A DNA stretch of 64,000 nucleotides from Streptomyces sp. NP160 (lineage in GTDB: Bacteria; Actinomycetota; Actinomycetes; Actinomycetales; Quadrisphaeraceae), in NCBI RefSeq assembly GCF_006335115.1, contig NZ_VDMJ01000020.1, positions 85,460 through 149,459 of the forward strand, written 5' to 3'. The translations under genes were made by a program, and so were the position numbers. The notes below the pieces were generated by a model. The model was not told where the DNA came from and did no database searches. It saw only the letters and a program-made list of their open reading frames with translations. Below, in pieces: positions 17,005 to 24,700 of the stretch (the first letter of the stretch is position 1; every line of letters begins with the position of its first letter).

Positions 17005-17756
17005 CCAGCACCACCCCGTCCACCGCCCCGTCCACCCCGCTGCTGGACGGGATGGAGCTCGAGCGCCCGCTCGGCACCGTCTACGTGACCGGCGGCTCCA
17101 GCGGCCTCGGCGCCGCCGTGGTCGAGGTGGTGACGGCCCTCGGCGGCACCGCCGCCGTCATCGACAGGGCCGCGCCGCCGGAGGGATCGCCCGCAGCGGC
17201 GCACGCCCTCGCCGACGTCTCCGACGCCGCCGCCGTCGAGCGCGCCGTGGCGTCCCTCGTGGAGCAGGTGGGCCCGCCCACCGCGCTGTTCACCGCCGCC
17301 GGCACCGACGCGGTGGGCCGGCTCGAGGACGTCCCCGCCGACCGGTGGGAGAAGGTCATCGGGGTGAACCTCATCGGCACGGCCGCAGCCGTGCGGGCGT
17401 GCCTGCCGCACCTCGTGGCCGCGCGCGGCACCGTGGTGACGGTGGCCAGCTCCCTCGGGCTGCGCGCCGCCAGCGACGCCACCGCCTACTGCGCCAGCAA
17501 GTTCGGCATCGTCGGGTTCACGCGCTCGCTGCAGCTGGAGCTGGCCGGGCAGGTGGGCGTGACGATGCTCGTGCCCGCCGGGATGCGCACCGCCTTCTTC
17601 GACGGGCGCACCGAGCAGTACCGGCCCGGCCCGGACGCCGCGCTCATGGACCCGCGCCAGGTGGCGCTGTCGGTGGTGCACGCGCTGCGGCAGCCGGTCG
17701 GCACCGAGGTGCGCGAGATCGTGGTCACCGTCTCCACGGAGCCGTCCTGGCCCTGA
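17001..17756 (+). CDS. Short-chain dehydrogenase/reductase in the heptose cluster
   Basis: A 251-residue classical SDR. The cofactor motif is TGGSSGLG, the mid-domain block is AAG followed by VNLIGT, and the catalytic set is Ser in VASS with YCASK. Start: TTG at 17001 overlapping the previous stop (TTGA), with AGGAG 8 nt upstream; the frame is open far upstream, but only as a shadow of the fusion gene. It is too short and too unlike the extended SDRs to be a normal HldD. I infer that it modifies a sugar or sugar nucleotide in the same pathway, perhaps by oxidation or reduction at one carbon. Confidence 0.85.
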   Translation: MTSTTPSTAPSTPLLDGMELERPLGTVYVTGGSSGLGAAVVEVVTALGGTAAVIDRAAPPEGSPAAAHALADVSDAAAVERAVASLVEQVGPPTALFTAAGTDAVGRLEDVPADRWEKVIGVNLIGTAAAVRACLPHLVAARGTVVTVASSLGLRAASDATAYCASKFGIVGFTRSLQLELAGQVGVTMLVPAGMRTAFFDGRTEQYRPGPDAALMDPRQVALSVVHALRQPVGTEVREIVVTVSTEPSWP

Positions 17757-17766
17757 GGCCCCGCTC

Positions 17767-18714
17767 GTGACGACGGTGCTCGCGCTGCGGGCGCTGGGGC
17801 TCGGCGACGCCCTCACCGGCGTCCCCGCCCTGCGGGGCCTGCGGCGGGCCCGCCCGGACGCGAGGCTGGTGCTCGCCGGGCCGCCCGAGACGGGCGCGCT
17901 GCTCGTGGCCGAGGGCGTGGTCGACGCGGTGCTGCCCGTGCGCGGGCTGGCGCCGCTGGAGCCCGACGCGCTGCTGCGTGCCGCCGCCGACCACCCCGAC
18001 GTGCTGGGCGGCGGCGGCCGGTCGACGGTCGACCTGGCGGTCAACCTGCACGGCCGCGGGCCGCAGAGCACGCAGGCGCTGGCCGCGCTGCGTCCCGCCC
18101 GGCTCGTGGCGTACGACGCCCCAAGCCAGGCCGCCTGGGACGGCGAGGCGCACGAGGTGGAGCGCTGGTGCGCCCTCGTGCGCGGTCTCGGCGGGGCGTG
18201 CGGCCCGGAGGACCTCGTGCTGCGCGACGTGCCCCTCGAGGCGCGCGCGGGCCCGGTGGTGGTGCACCCCGGCGCCGCCTCGCCGTCGCGGCGCTGGCCG
18301 GCGCAGCGCTGGGCGCAGGTCGTGGCCGCGCTGCGGGACGCCGGCCGCGTCGTCGTCGTGACCGGGGGGCCGGACGAGGCGCCGGTGTGCGCGCAGGTGG
18401 CGGCCGCCGGTGCCGACGACCTGTGCGGGCGGCTGTCGCTGGCCCAGCTGCTGGACCTGGTGGCCTCCAGCCCGCTGCTGCTGTCCGGCGACACCGGCGC
18501 CGCGCACGTGGCCACGGCCACCCGCACGCCGTCGGTGCTGCTCTTCGGGCCCACGTCGCCGGCGCGGTGGGGTCCGGCGGTGGACGCCGACCGCCACCGG
18601 GTGCTCTGGCGTCCCCGCGCGGGGGACGCGCAGGGTGACCCGCACGGGTCGTCCCCCGACCCCGTCCTCCTCCGGACCACGGTGCACGACGTGCTCACGG
18701 GTACGGTGGACTGA
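17767..18714 (+). CDS. Glycosyltransferase family 9, second copy
   Basis: A 315-residue GT9 enzyme, shorter than the first copy and lacking its tails. It begins TVLALRALGLGDALTGVPALRGL, the family's N-terminal block, with VVVHPGAASPSRRWP at the start of the donor domain and GDTGAAHVATATRTPSVLLFG as the donor block. The Asp of GDTGAAH, which is Asn in the first GT9, matches the standard D-x-G-x-x-H pattern, so this copy is closer to classical heptosyltransferases. The gene ends one base into the ATG of the MarR gene. Two GT9 enzymes suggest at least two heptose (or related) transfers. Confidence 0.88.
   Translation: MTTVLALRALGLGDALTGVPALRGLRRARPDARLVLAGPPETGALLVAEGVVDAVLPVRGLAPLEPDALLRAAADHPDVLGGGGRSTVDLAVNLHGRGPQSTQALAALRPARLVAYDAPSQAAWDGEAHEVERWCALVRGLGGACGPEDLVLRDVPLEARAGPVVVHPGAASPSRRWPAQRWAQVVAALRDAGRVVVVTGGPDEAPVCAQVAAAGADDLCGRLSLAQLLDLVASSPLLLSGDTGAAHVATATRTPSVLLFGPTSPARWGPAVDADRHRVLWRPRAGDAQGDPHGSSPDPVLLRTTVHDVLTGTVD
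18702..18707 (+). promoter_or_regulatory. -10 hexamer TACGGT before the MarR gene
   Basis: TACGGT ends 6 nt before the MarR ATG and lies inside the end of the second GT9 gene. It matches the leaderless pattern and could give the regulator its own transcript, separate from the glycan operon. Confidence 0.4.
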
Positions 18715-19193
18715 TGCAACCCACCGAGCAGGCGTCTCAGGAGGCCGCGGCGCCGGGCGGGGACTTCGAGGTCCGCGAGATGCTGTGCCTCGCCCTGCAC
18801 CGCGCCTCGCGGGCCATCACGTCGCAGTACCGGCCGCTGCTCGCGCCCCACGGGCTGACCTACCCGCAGTACCTCGTCATCACGCTGCTGCGCATCAGCG
18901 GCACCACCACGGTGGGCGGGGTCGGCGAGGAGCTGGGCCTGGAGTCGAGCACGCTGTCCCCGCTGCTGACGCGCCTGGCCGAGCGCGGGCTGGTCACCCG
19001 GACCCGCTCCACCGACGACGAGCGGCGCGTGGAGGTCTCGCTGACGCCCCAGGGCAGGGCGCTCGGCGAGGAGCTCGCCGACGTGCCCTGGGCCGTGTGC
19101 CGCGCCACGGGGCTGAGCGTCCCGGAGATGAAGGGCGTGGTGGCGCAGCTGACCGAGATGGTCGACCGGCTGGAGAGGCCTCCGGCCGCCTGA
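18714..19193 (+). CDS. MarR-family regulator, OhrR-like
   Basis: 159 residues, a winged-helix repressor. The segment EMLCLALHRASRAITSQYRPLL with Cys25, given here in pieces (EMLCLALHRASR, then ITSQYRPLL), matches the OhrR subgroup, where one N-terminal cysteine senses organic peroxides. The wing region EERGLVTR-like (LAERGLVTRTRSTDDERR) is normal. The ATG overlaps the TGA of the GT9 gene by one base. Family knowledge says OhrR proteins repress an ohr or similar detoxification gene; the alpha/beta hydrolase 88 bp downstream is the likely target here. No ohr gene is in the window. Confidence 0.85.
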   Translation: MQPTEQASQEAAAPGGDFEVREMLCLALHRASRAITSQYRPLLAPHGLTYPQYLVITLLRISGTTTVGGVGEELGLESSTLSPLLTRLAERGLVTRTRSTDDERRVEVSLTPQGRALGEELADVPWAVCRATGLSVPEMKGVVAQLTEMVDRLERPPAA

Positions 19194-19281
19194 CGGACCT
19201 TCAGGTCGCGCACGACACGACCCTGCGGGACGGTGGAGGAGCAGCCAGCACGGCTGCGGACCCCCACCGAAGGGAAGATCG

Positions 19282-20148
19282 ATGCCCCGCCTCGTCGTCG
19301 GACAGAGCACCACGGGTTCCACGCCCGAGGTCGACCTGTACTACGAAGACCACGGCACGGGTGCCCCCGTGGTGCTCATCCACGGGTGGCCGCTGTCCGG
19401 CCGCTCCTGGGAGGCCCAGGTCCCCGCGCTCGTGGAGGCCGGCCACCGCGTCATCACCTACGACCGCCGCGGCTTCGGCGACAGCTCCCAGCCGTGGGAC
19501 GGCTACGACTACGACACCTTCGCCGCCGACCTCGACGCGCTGCTCACGCACCTCGACGTCACCGGCGCCACCCTCGTCGGCTTCTCCATGGGCGGCGGTG
19601 AGGTGGTGCGGTACGTCTCCCGCTACGGCACCTCGCGGGTCGCCAAGGCCGTGCTGGCCGCCGCCGTGCCGCCCTACCTGTACAAGTCGGCCGACAACCC
19701 CGACGGCGGGCTGGACGACGACACCATCGCCCAGTTCCAGCAGGGCGTGAAGACCGACCGGATCGACTTCCTGGAGGAGTTCACCACCAACTTCTTCAGC
19801 GCCGGCAAGGGCCTGACCGGCCCCAAGGTCAAGGTCAGCGAGCCGCAGCGGCAGTACGCCCGCCACATCGCGGAGTTCGCCTCGCCCAAGGGCACCCTGG
19901 ACTGCATCACCGCGTTCGGGCGCACCGACTTCCGCGGTGACGTGGAGGCGGTGGCCGCCGCTGGCATCCCGGTGCTCGTCATCCACGGCGACAGCGACGC
20001 GATCGTCCCGTTCGAGGTGTCCGGCAAGCGCAGCCACGAGGCCATCCCCGGCTCGCAGCTGCACGTCGTGGAGGACGGCCCGCACGGCATCAACGCCTCG
20101 CACGCCGAGGAGTTCAACCGGGTGCTGCTCGGCTTCCTCGCCAGCTGA
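19282..20148 (+). CDS. Alpha/beta hydrolase, cofactor-free haloperoxidase/perhydrolase type
   Basis: A 288-residue alpha/beta hydrolase. The oxyanion region is LIHGWPLSG, the nucleophile elbow GFSMGGGE (Ser102), and the acid and base are in IHGDSDAIVP and DGPHGINASH. YDRRGFGDSSQP is typical of the non-haem chloroperoxidase and arylesterase group. It starts at ATG 19282 with AAGGGAAG upstream. It is slightly longer than usual because of an insertion around residues 135-185. It follows an OhrR-like gene, so it may be induced by peroxides. The natural substrate is unknown. A strong hairpin follows its stop. Confidence 0.88.
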   Translation: MPRLVVGQSTTGSTPEVDLYYEDHGTGAPVVLIHGWPLSGRSWEAQVPALVEAGHRVITYDRRGFGDSSQPWDGYDYDTFAADLDALLTHLDVTGATLVGFSMGGGEVVRYVSRYGTSRVAKAVLAAAVPPYLYKSADNPDGGLDDDTIAQFQQGVKTDRIDFLEEFTTNFFSAGKGLTGPKVKVSEPQRQYARHIAEFASPKGTLDCITAFGRTDFRGDVEAVAAAGIPVLVIHGDSDAIVPFEVSGKRSHEAIPGSQLHVVEDGPHGINASHAEEFNRVLLGFLAS

Positions 20149-20176
20149 CCCAGCCCCACCCCTCTGCGACGGTCGA

Positions 20177-20207
20177 GGCCGGCGCGCGCCCCGCGCCCGC
20201 GCCGGCC
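20177..20207. terminator. Hairpin between hydrolase and map
   Basis: GGCCGGCGCG at 20177-20186 and CGCGCCGGCC at 20198-20207 are exact reverse complements with an 11-nt loop. They lie between convergent genes and so probably act in both directions. Confidence 0.7.
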
Positions 20208-20230
20208 CCGGTCGTCGCCAGGTCCGGGGG

Positions 20231-21019
20231 TCAGGGGGCGGTGAGCACGACGGGGCCGTCGTCGGTGACGGCCACCGTGTGCTCGAAGTGCGCCGCGCGG
20301 CGGCGGTCGCGGGTCACCACCGACCAGCCGTCGCGCGCGGTCCGGTACTCCGGCGAGCCCAGCAGCAGCATCGGCTCGATGGCGATCGTGTGACCGGCCT
20401 CCAGGCGGACGTCGCGGGCGCCCGCGAGCGGCTGGTTGGGCACGAACGGCGCCTCGTGCATGGCGCGGCCGATGCCGTGACCGCCGTGGTCGGGCAGGTG
20501 GGCGAACCCGTGCCGCCTCGCCACCGCGTCGACGGCGGTGGCGACGTCGAGCAGGGTGGCCCCAGGCACCGCGGCGGTGACGCCGGCCGCGAGCGCCTCC
20601 TCGGTGGCCGCGACGAGCCGGCGGTCCTCCTCGGTGGAGGTGCCGGCGATGACGGTGATCGCGGCGTCGCCGTGCCAGCCGTCCACGGCGGCGCCGAAGT
20701 CGATGCTCAGCACGTCGCCGTCGGCGAGCCTGCGCCCCGTCGGCGGGCCGTGGACGACCACCTCGTTGGGCGACAGGCACAGCACGCCCTTGTACGGGGT
20801 GGGGGCCCAGGCCGGGGCGTAGCCGAAGAAGCTGCTCTCCGCCCCCGCCTCGTGCAGGGCGGTGCGGGCGATGTCGTCGAGGTCGCGCAGCTTCACGCCG
20901 GGCACCGCGGCGGCCTTCACGGCCTGCAGCGCCAGCGCGACCACGCGACCGGACTCGCGCATGGTCTCCAGCTCCGCGGCGGACCTGACGGGATGCTCTG
21001 CCGTGGACGTGCTGGCCAT
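20231..21019 (-). CDS. map: Methionine aminopeptidase type I
   Basis: A 262-residue metallopeptidase that removes the initiator methionine from new proteins. All five metal ligands are visible: the two Asp in SIDFGAAVDGWHGD (11 residues apart, as in E. coli), His in GGHGIGR, Glu in IEPML and Glu in HFEHTV. The N-terminus is the short form (MetAP1a), without the proline-rich extension of the second copy at 41422. Starts at ATG 21019. It diverges from the AlkA gene, 66 bp away. In many bacteria map lies near adk and secY, but not here. Confidence 0.92.
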   Translation of the reverse strand: MASTSTAEHPVRSAAELETMRESGRVVALALQAVKAAAVPGVKLRDLDDIARTALHEAGAESSFFGYAPAWAPTPYKGVLCLSPNEVVVHGPPTGRRLADGDVLSIDFGAAVDGWHGDAAITVIAGTSTEEDRRLVAATEEALAAGVTAAVPGATLLDVATAVDAVARRHGFAHLPDHGGHGIGRAMHEAPFVPNQPLAGARDVRLEAGHTIAIEPMLLLGSPEYRTARDGWSVVTRDRRRAAHFEHTVAVTDDGPVVLTAP

Positions 21020-21085
21020 CGCCCCAGGCTACGACCCCACCCCCACCCCCTCCGTGATCATGGGCGTCCGGACCACCTCCCGCCC

Positions 21086-22051
21086 GTGACCACGGACCTC
21101 CCGAACACCGCGCAGCACCCGCCCACCAGGCTGGTCGTCGTGGACCTGCCCTTCACGCCGCCGCTGCACGCCGCGCAGCTCTTCGGCCACCTCGCGGCGA
21201 CGGCCGTTCCGGGCGTCGAGGAGTGGCTGCCCGCCACCACCATGTATCGCGGGGCGCTGCGGCGCAGCCTGCGCCTGCCCGGCGGGCCCGGCGTCGTCGT
21301 CGTCCACGTCCCGCGGCCGGACGCGACGTCCGTGCGAGCCGACGTCACCACCACCGACCCCGCCGACGAGCCGCTCGCGGTGCAGCTCTGCCGGCGGCTG
21401 CTCGACCTGGACCTCGACCCGTCGCTGCCCGACACCGCGCTCTCGCAGGACCCGGTGCTCGCGCCGCTCGTCGCCGCGGTGCCGGGGCGCCGCACGCCCG
21501 GCTCGCCGAGCGCGGAGGAGGTGGCGCTGCGCGCCGTGCTCGGCCAGCAGGTGTCCACGGCGGCCGCCCGCACGCACGCCGCACGGCTCGCGGCGGCCCT
21601 CGGCGAGCCCGCCGGGTCCAGCGGGTTGCGGCTGTTCCCCAGCGCTGCGTCCGTGGCCGCTCTCGACGACGACGAGGCGACGCGCCTGCTCGCGCTGCCC
21701 GTCCGGCGCCGCGAGACGCTGCGGAACCTGGCCCGGGTGCTCGCTGCCGGCACCCTCGACCTGCGCCACGTCGACGACGGCGGTGACCCCGAGCGGGCGC
21801 GCGCGCAGCTGCTGGCACTGCCCGGCATCGGTCCGTGGACGGCGCAGACGGTGACGATGAGGGCCCTCGGTGACACCGACGCGTTCCTCGCCAGCGACCT
21901 GGGGGTGCTCGCGGCGGCGCGCGAGCTGGGGCTGCCGGGGGACGCCCGCCCGCTGGACCGCCGGGCCGCGGCGTGGGCGCCGTGGCGGTCCTGCGCCGTG
22001 CAGCACCTGTGGGGGGTGCTGCCGCACGCCATCAACGCCCTGCCGGGATGA
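21086..22051 (+). CDS. alkA: DNA-3-methyladenine glycosylase, AlkA type
   Basis: 321 residues. It excises alkylated purines. The N-terminal 110 residues resemble the AlkA N-terminal domain, but there is no Ada regulatory part. The HhH-GPD domain follows from about 130, with LLALPGIGPWTAQTV as the helix-hairpin-helix and the catalytic Asp in FLASDLGV. It starts at GTG 21086 (VTTDLPN); the frame is open for 1.1 kb upstream, but only as a shadow of map. With ogt at 5.8 kb, this gives two alkylation-repair genes in the window, though they are not linked. Its 3' end converges on the RNA-ligase-like gene. Confidence 0.88.
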   Translation: MTTDLPNTAQHPPTRLVVVDLPFTPPLHAAQLFGHLAATAVPGVEEWLPATTMYRGALRRSLRLPGGPGVVVVHVPRPDATSVRADVTTTDPADEPLAVQLCRRLLDLDLDPSLPDTALSQDPVLAPLVAAVPGRRTPGSPSAEEVALRAVLGQQVSTAAARTHAARLAAALGEPAGSSGLRLFPSAASVAALDDDEATRLLALPVRRRETLRNLARVLAAGTLDLRHVDDGGDPERARAQLLALPGIGPWTAQTVTMRALGDTDAFLASDLGVLAAARELGLPGDARPLDRRAAAWAPWRSCAVQHLWGVLPHAINALPG

Positions 22052-22072
22052 CAGTGCTCGGGAGGTCCGTGA

Positions 22073-22609
22073 TCACGGGGACAGCGGCAGGGTCCGCACG
22101 GGCTCCCAGGGGCCGCCGTCGTAGCGCCACAGCTCCAGCGCCGCCGCGCGGGCGTGCCACGGGGCCACCTCCACCTCGAGGCGGTCCGCGAGCGCCCGGG
22201 CGCGGGCCGGGTCGACCTTGTTCTGCACGGTGACGTGCGCGCGCAGGCGGTGGCGGTCCTGGGCCGTGAGGGCGTCGTCGCCGAGCTCGGAGCGCAGGCG
22301 CGACAGCAGCTGCGCGTGCAGTGCGTCGAGCTCCCGGGAGACCACCTTCAGGGCGGTCCCGCGCCCCAGCCGCATGACCTCGCCGACCCTCGCGCCGAAG
22401 GCCGGGGTGGCGGCCGCCCGCTCGGCGAGCACCTCCTGCACGCGCTGGGCCTCGGCTCCCGGCAGCGCGTGGAAGAAGGTCACGTGGGCGGGCAGGTGGT
22501 TGCGGTCCGCGGGGAAGTGCGCGCGGCGCAGGCCGTCGAGGCGCTGCTGGCTCTGCTCGTCCAGGGCCAGGGTCACCACGAGCGGCCGTGCGTCCGCGCG
22601 GTCCGTCAC
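22073..22609 (-). CDS. 2'-5' RNA ligase family protein (two-histidine phosphoesterase)
   Basis: A 178-residue protein of the 2H superfamily, which includes bacterial LigT/ThpR, a 2',3'-cyclic phosphodiesterase and RNA ligase in vitro. The two HxT motifs are HVTFFHAL and HVTVQNKV, the pair of catalytic histidines that defines the fold. It starts at GTG 22609, overlapping the TGA of the UDP-sugar decarboxylase gene by 4 nt, so the two are translationally coupled. Why an RNA-end enzyme should be coupled to a sugar enzyme is not clear. The frame is open a little further upstream, but only inside the neighbouring gene. Confidence 0.85.
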   Translation of the reverse strand: MTDRADARPLVVTLALDEQSQQRLDGLRRAHFPADRNHLPAHVTFFHALPGAEAQRVQEVLAERAAATPAFGARVGEVMRLGRGTALKVVSRELDALHAQLLSRLRSELGDDALTAQDRHRLRAHVTVQNKVDPARARALADRLEVEVAPWHARAAALELWRYDGGPWEPVRTLPLSP

Positions 22610-23619
22610 GCGGCCTGCCGCAGCCCCGTGAAGAAGTCCACGGTGCTGGCCAGGCCCTGCTCCCACGGCACGGCAGGCTCCCAGCCCAGCAGCGTGCGCG
22701 CCAGCGTCGTGTCGGGACGGCGCACCTGCGGGTCGTCCACGGGACGCTCCACGAACCGCACCTGCGAGCGCGAGCCGGTGGCTGCCACGACGTCCTCGGC
22801 GATCTGCCGGACGGTCATCTCGTGCGGGTTGCCCACGTTCACCGGACCCGGGTGCCCGCTGCCGGCCAGCGCGAGGATGCCGCGCACCAGGTCGTCGACG
22901 TAGCAGACCGACCGCGTCTGCATCCCGTCACCGGCCACGGTGATCGGCTCCCCCGCGAGCGCCTGGCGGATGAAGGTGGGGATGGCGCGCCCGTCGTGCG
23001 GGCGCATCCTCGGGCCGTAGGTGTTGAAGATCCGCACGATGGCGGTGTCGACGTCGTGGGTGGTCCGGTAGGCCGTGGTCATCGCCTCGGCGTAGCGCTT
23101 GGCCTCGTCGTAGACCCCGCGCGGGCCGACGGGGTTGACGTGGCCCCAGTAGTCCTCCGGCTGGGGGTGCACCTGCGGGTCCCCGTAGACCTCGCTGGTG
23201 GAGGCCAGCAGGAACCGCGCGCCCTTCTCCTTGGCCAGGCCGAGCGCGTGCAGCGTGCCGATCGCGCCGACCTTGAGGGTCTCGATGGGCAGCTGCAGGT
23301 AGTCGATCGGGGACGCCGGCGAGGCGAAGTGCAGCACCAGGTCGACCTCGCCCGGGACGTGCACGAAGTCGGTGATGTCGCAGCGCACCATCCGGAACTG
23401 CGAGGACGGGTACCGCTCGGCCAGGTGGGCCACGTTGCCCGGCCCGCCGGTGAGGAAGGAGTCCAGGCACACCACCTGGGTGCCGCGGGCGAGCAGCTCC
23501 TCGCACAGGTGGCTGCCGAGGAACCCGGCGCCACCGGTCACCACCGCGCGGCGGAACCCGCGCTGGGGCAGCACGGTCGACGGGGTCGGGTCGGGCTGGG
23601 TGGGGCTGGGCTGGGCCAC
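22606..23619 (-). CDS. UDP-glucuronate decarboxylase-like NAD-dependent sugar epimerase/dehydratase
   Basis: A 337-residue extended SDR. The cofactor motif is [11 protein letters not shown]. The catalytic block STSEVYGDP with [10 protein letters not shown] has the Ser/Tyr/Lys set, and [15 protein letters not shown] is typical of UDP-xylose synthases (UXS). IFNTYGPRM and VCYVDDLV are also family blocks. It should convert UDP-glucuronate to UDP-xylose in the cytosol, a donor for glycosylation. It starts at GTG 23619 with GGGAG upstream. It diverges from the GT2 operon, 127 bp away, which suggests a shared glycan role. It is not an HldD: I do not see the heptose-epimerase active-site pattern. 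Confidence 0.85.
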   Translation of the reverse strand: MAQPSPTQPDPTPSTVLPQRGFRRAVVTGGAGFLGSHLCEELLARGTQVVCLDSFLTGGPGNVAHLAERYPSSQFRMVRCDITDFVHVPGEVDLVLHFASPASPIDYLQLPIETLKVGAIGTLHALGLAKEKGARFLLASTSEVYGDPQVHPQPEDYWGHVNPVGPRGVYDEAKRYAEAMTTAYRTTHDVDTAIVRIFNTYGPRMRPHDGRAIPTFIRQALAGEPITVAGDGMQTRSVCYVDDLVRGILALAGSGHPGPVNVGNPHEMTVRQIAEDVVAATGSRSQVRFVERPVDDPQVRRPDTTLARTLLGWEPAVPWEQGLASTVDFFTGLRQAA

Positions 23620-23746
23620 GGCAGGACTCCCGGTTCACGGCGCAGCCGGGCCGCTGTGCTCGACCTCGCTGGCGCTGTCCGGGGACAGTGGACCCCACCG
23701 GCGCTGGGCGCGCGAACCGAGCGGGCCCGGTGCAGGATCGGCCGCG

Positions 23747-24700
23747 ATGCCCAGCACCGAGCCCGCCGACGACAGCCTCGACCCGCGCCTGGGCGTGGTG
23801 GTCATCACCTGGCAGCGCCGTGACGAGGCCCTCGCGGCCGTCGCGCGCCTGGTGGAGCTGCCCGAGCGGCCGCGCGTCGTCGTCGTCGACAACGGCTCCA
23901 CCGACGGCACGGCCGGCGCGCTGCGCCGAGCCTTCCCCGCGGCGGTGGCCTCCGGGCAGCTGGAGGTGGTGGCGCTGGCGCACAACGCCGGCGCCGTGGG
24001 GCGCAACACCGGGGTGGCGCGCCTGGCGGAGCTGGGGCTGCGCTACGCCGCCTTCTGCGACGACGACACCTGGTGGGAGCCGGGCAGCCTCGCCCGCGCC
24101 GCCGACGTGCTGGACGCCCACCCCGACGTCGCCGTCCTCACCGCGCGGATCGTGGTGGAGCCCAGCGGGCGGGAGGACCCGATCGTCGCGGAGCTGCGCG
24201 ACTCCCCCGTGGTGGGGTCTCGTCCGGACCTGCCGGGCCCGGCGCTGGGCAGCTTCCTCGCGGGGGCCTCCGTGGTGCGCGTCGACGCCTTCCAGCAGGT
24301 GGGCGGCTTCTCCCCGCGGCTGTGGCTGGGCGGTGAGGAGGAGATGTGCGCGGCCGACCTCGCCGCCGCCGGCTGGGAGCTGTGCTACCTGCCCGACCTC
24401 ACCGTGCACCACCTGGCCTCGACGCTGCGCGACTCCTCCCTGCGGCGCCGCCACGGCATCCGGAACACCGTCTGGTTCACGCTGCTGCGCCGCCCCTGGC
24501 CCGCGGCGCTGCGGCGGCTGCGCGTGCTCGCCCGGCAGGTGCCCAAGGACCGGACGACGGCGCTGGCCGTCGCGGACGCCGTGCGCGGCCTGCCGTGGGT
24601 GCTGCGCGAGCGGCGCCCGCTGCCACCGCACGCCGAGGCGCGCTTCCTGGCCCTGGAGGACGCCCAGACCCGCTCGACGGCGAGGAGCTACGTCGGATGA
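23747..24700 (+). CDS. Glycosyltransferase family 2 (first of a pair)
   Basis: 317 residues, a GT-A fold enzyme. The nucleotide-sugar site is VVVVDNGSTDGT and the metal site FCDDDTWW; the acceptor region has GGFSPRLWLGGEEEM. The C-terminal half, HHLASTLRDSSLRRRHGIRNTVW in essence, is shared with the next gene and matches cytosolic or membrane-associated rhamnosyl- or mycofactocin-type GT2 proteins in general form. It starts at ATG 23747. Its stop overlaps the next start (ATGA). The two genes are clearly paralogs, with the same order of motifs and the same (P)DLPGP block, so tandem duplication is likely. Confidence 0.86.
   Translation: MPSTEPADDSLDPRLGVVVITWQRRDEALAAVARLVELPERPRVVVVDNGSTDGTAGALRRAFPAAVASGQLEVVALAHNAGAVGRNTGVARLAELGLRYAAFCDDDTWWEPGSLARAADVLDAHPDVAVLTARIVVEPSGREDPIVAELRDSPVVGSRPDLPGPALGSFLAGASVVRVDAFQQVGGFSPRLWLGGEEEMCAADLAAAGWELCYLPDLTVHHLASTLRDSSLRRRHGIRNTVWFTLLRRPWPAALRRLRVLARQVPKDRTTALAVADAVRGLPWVLRERRPLPPHAEARFLALEDAQTRSTARSYVG

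Noticed and set aside
22606..23619. The extended SDR as the missing HldD
   Set aside because: It has the block [15 protein letters not shown] and overall pattern of UDP-glucuronate decarboxylases, which HldD does not show.
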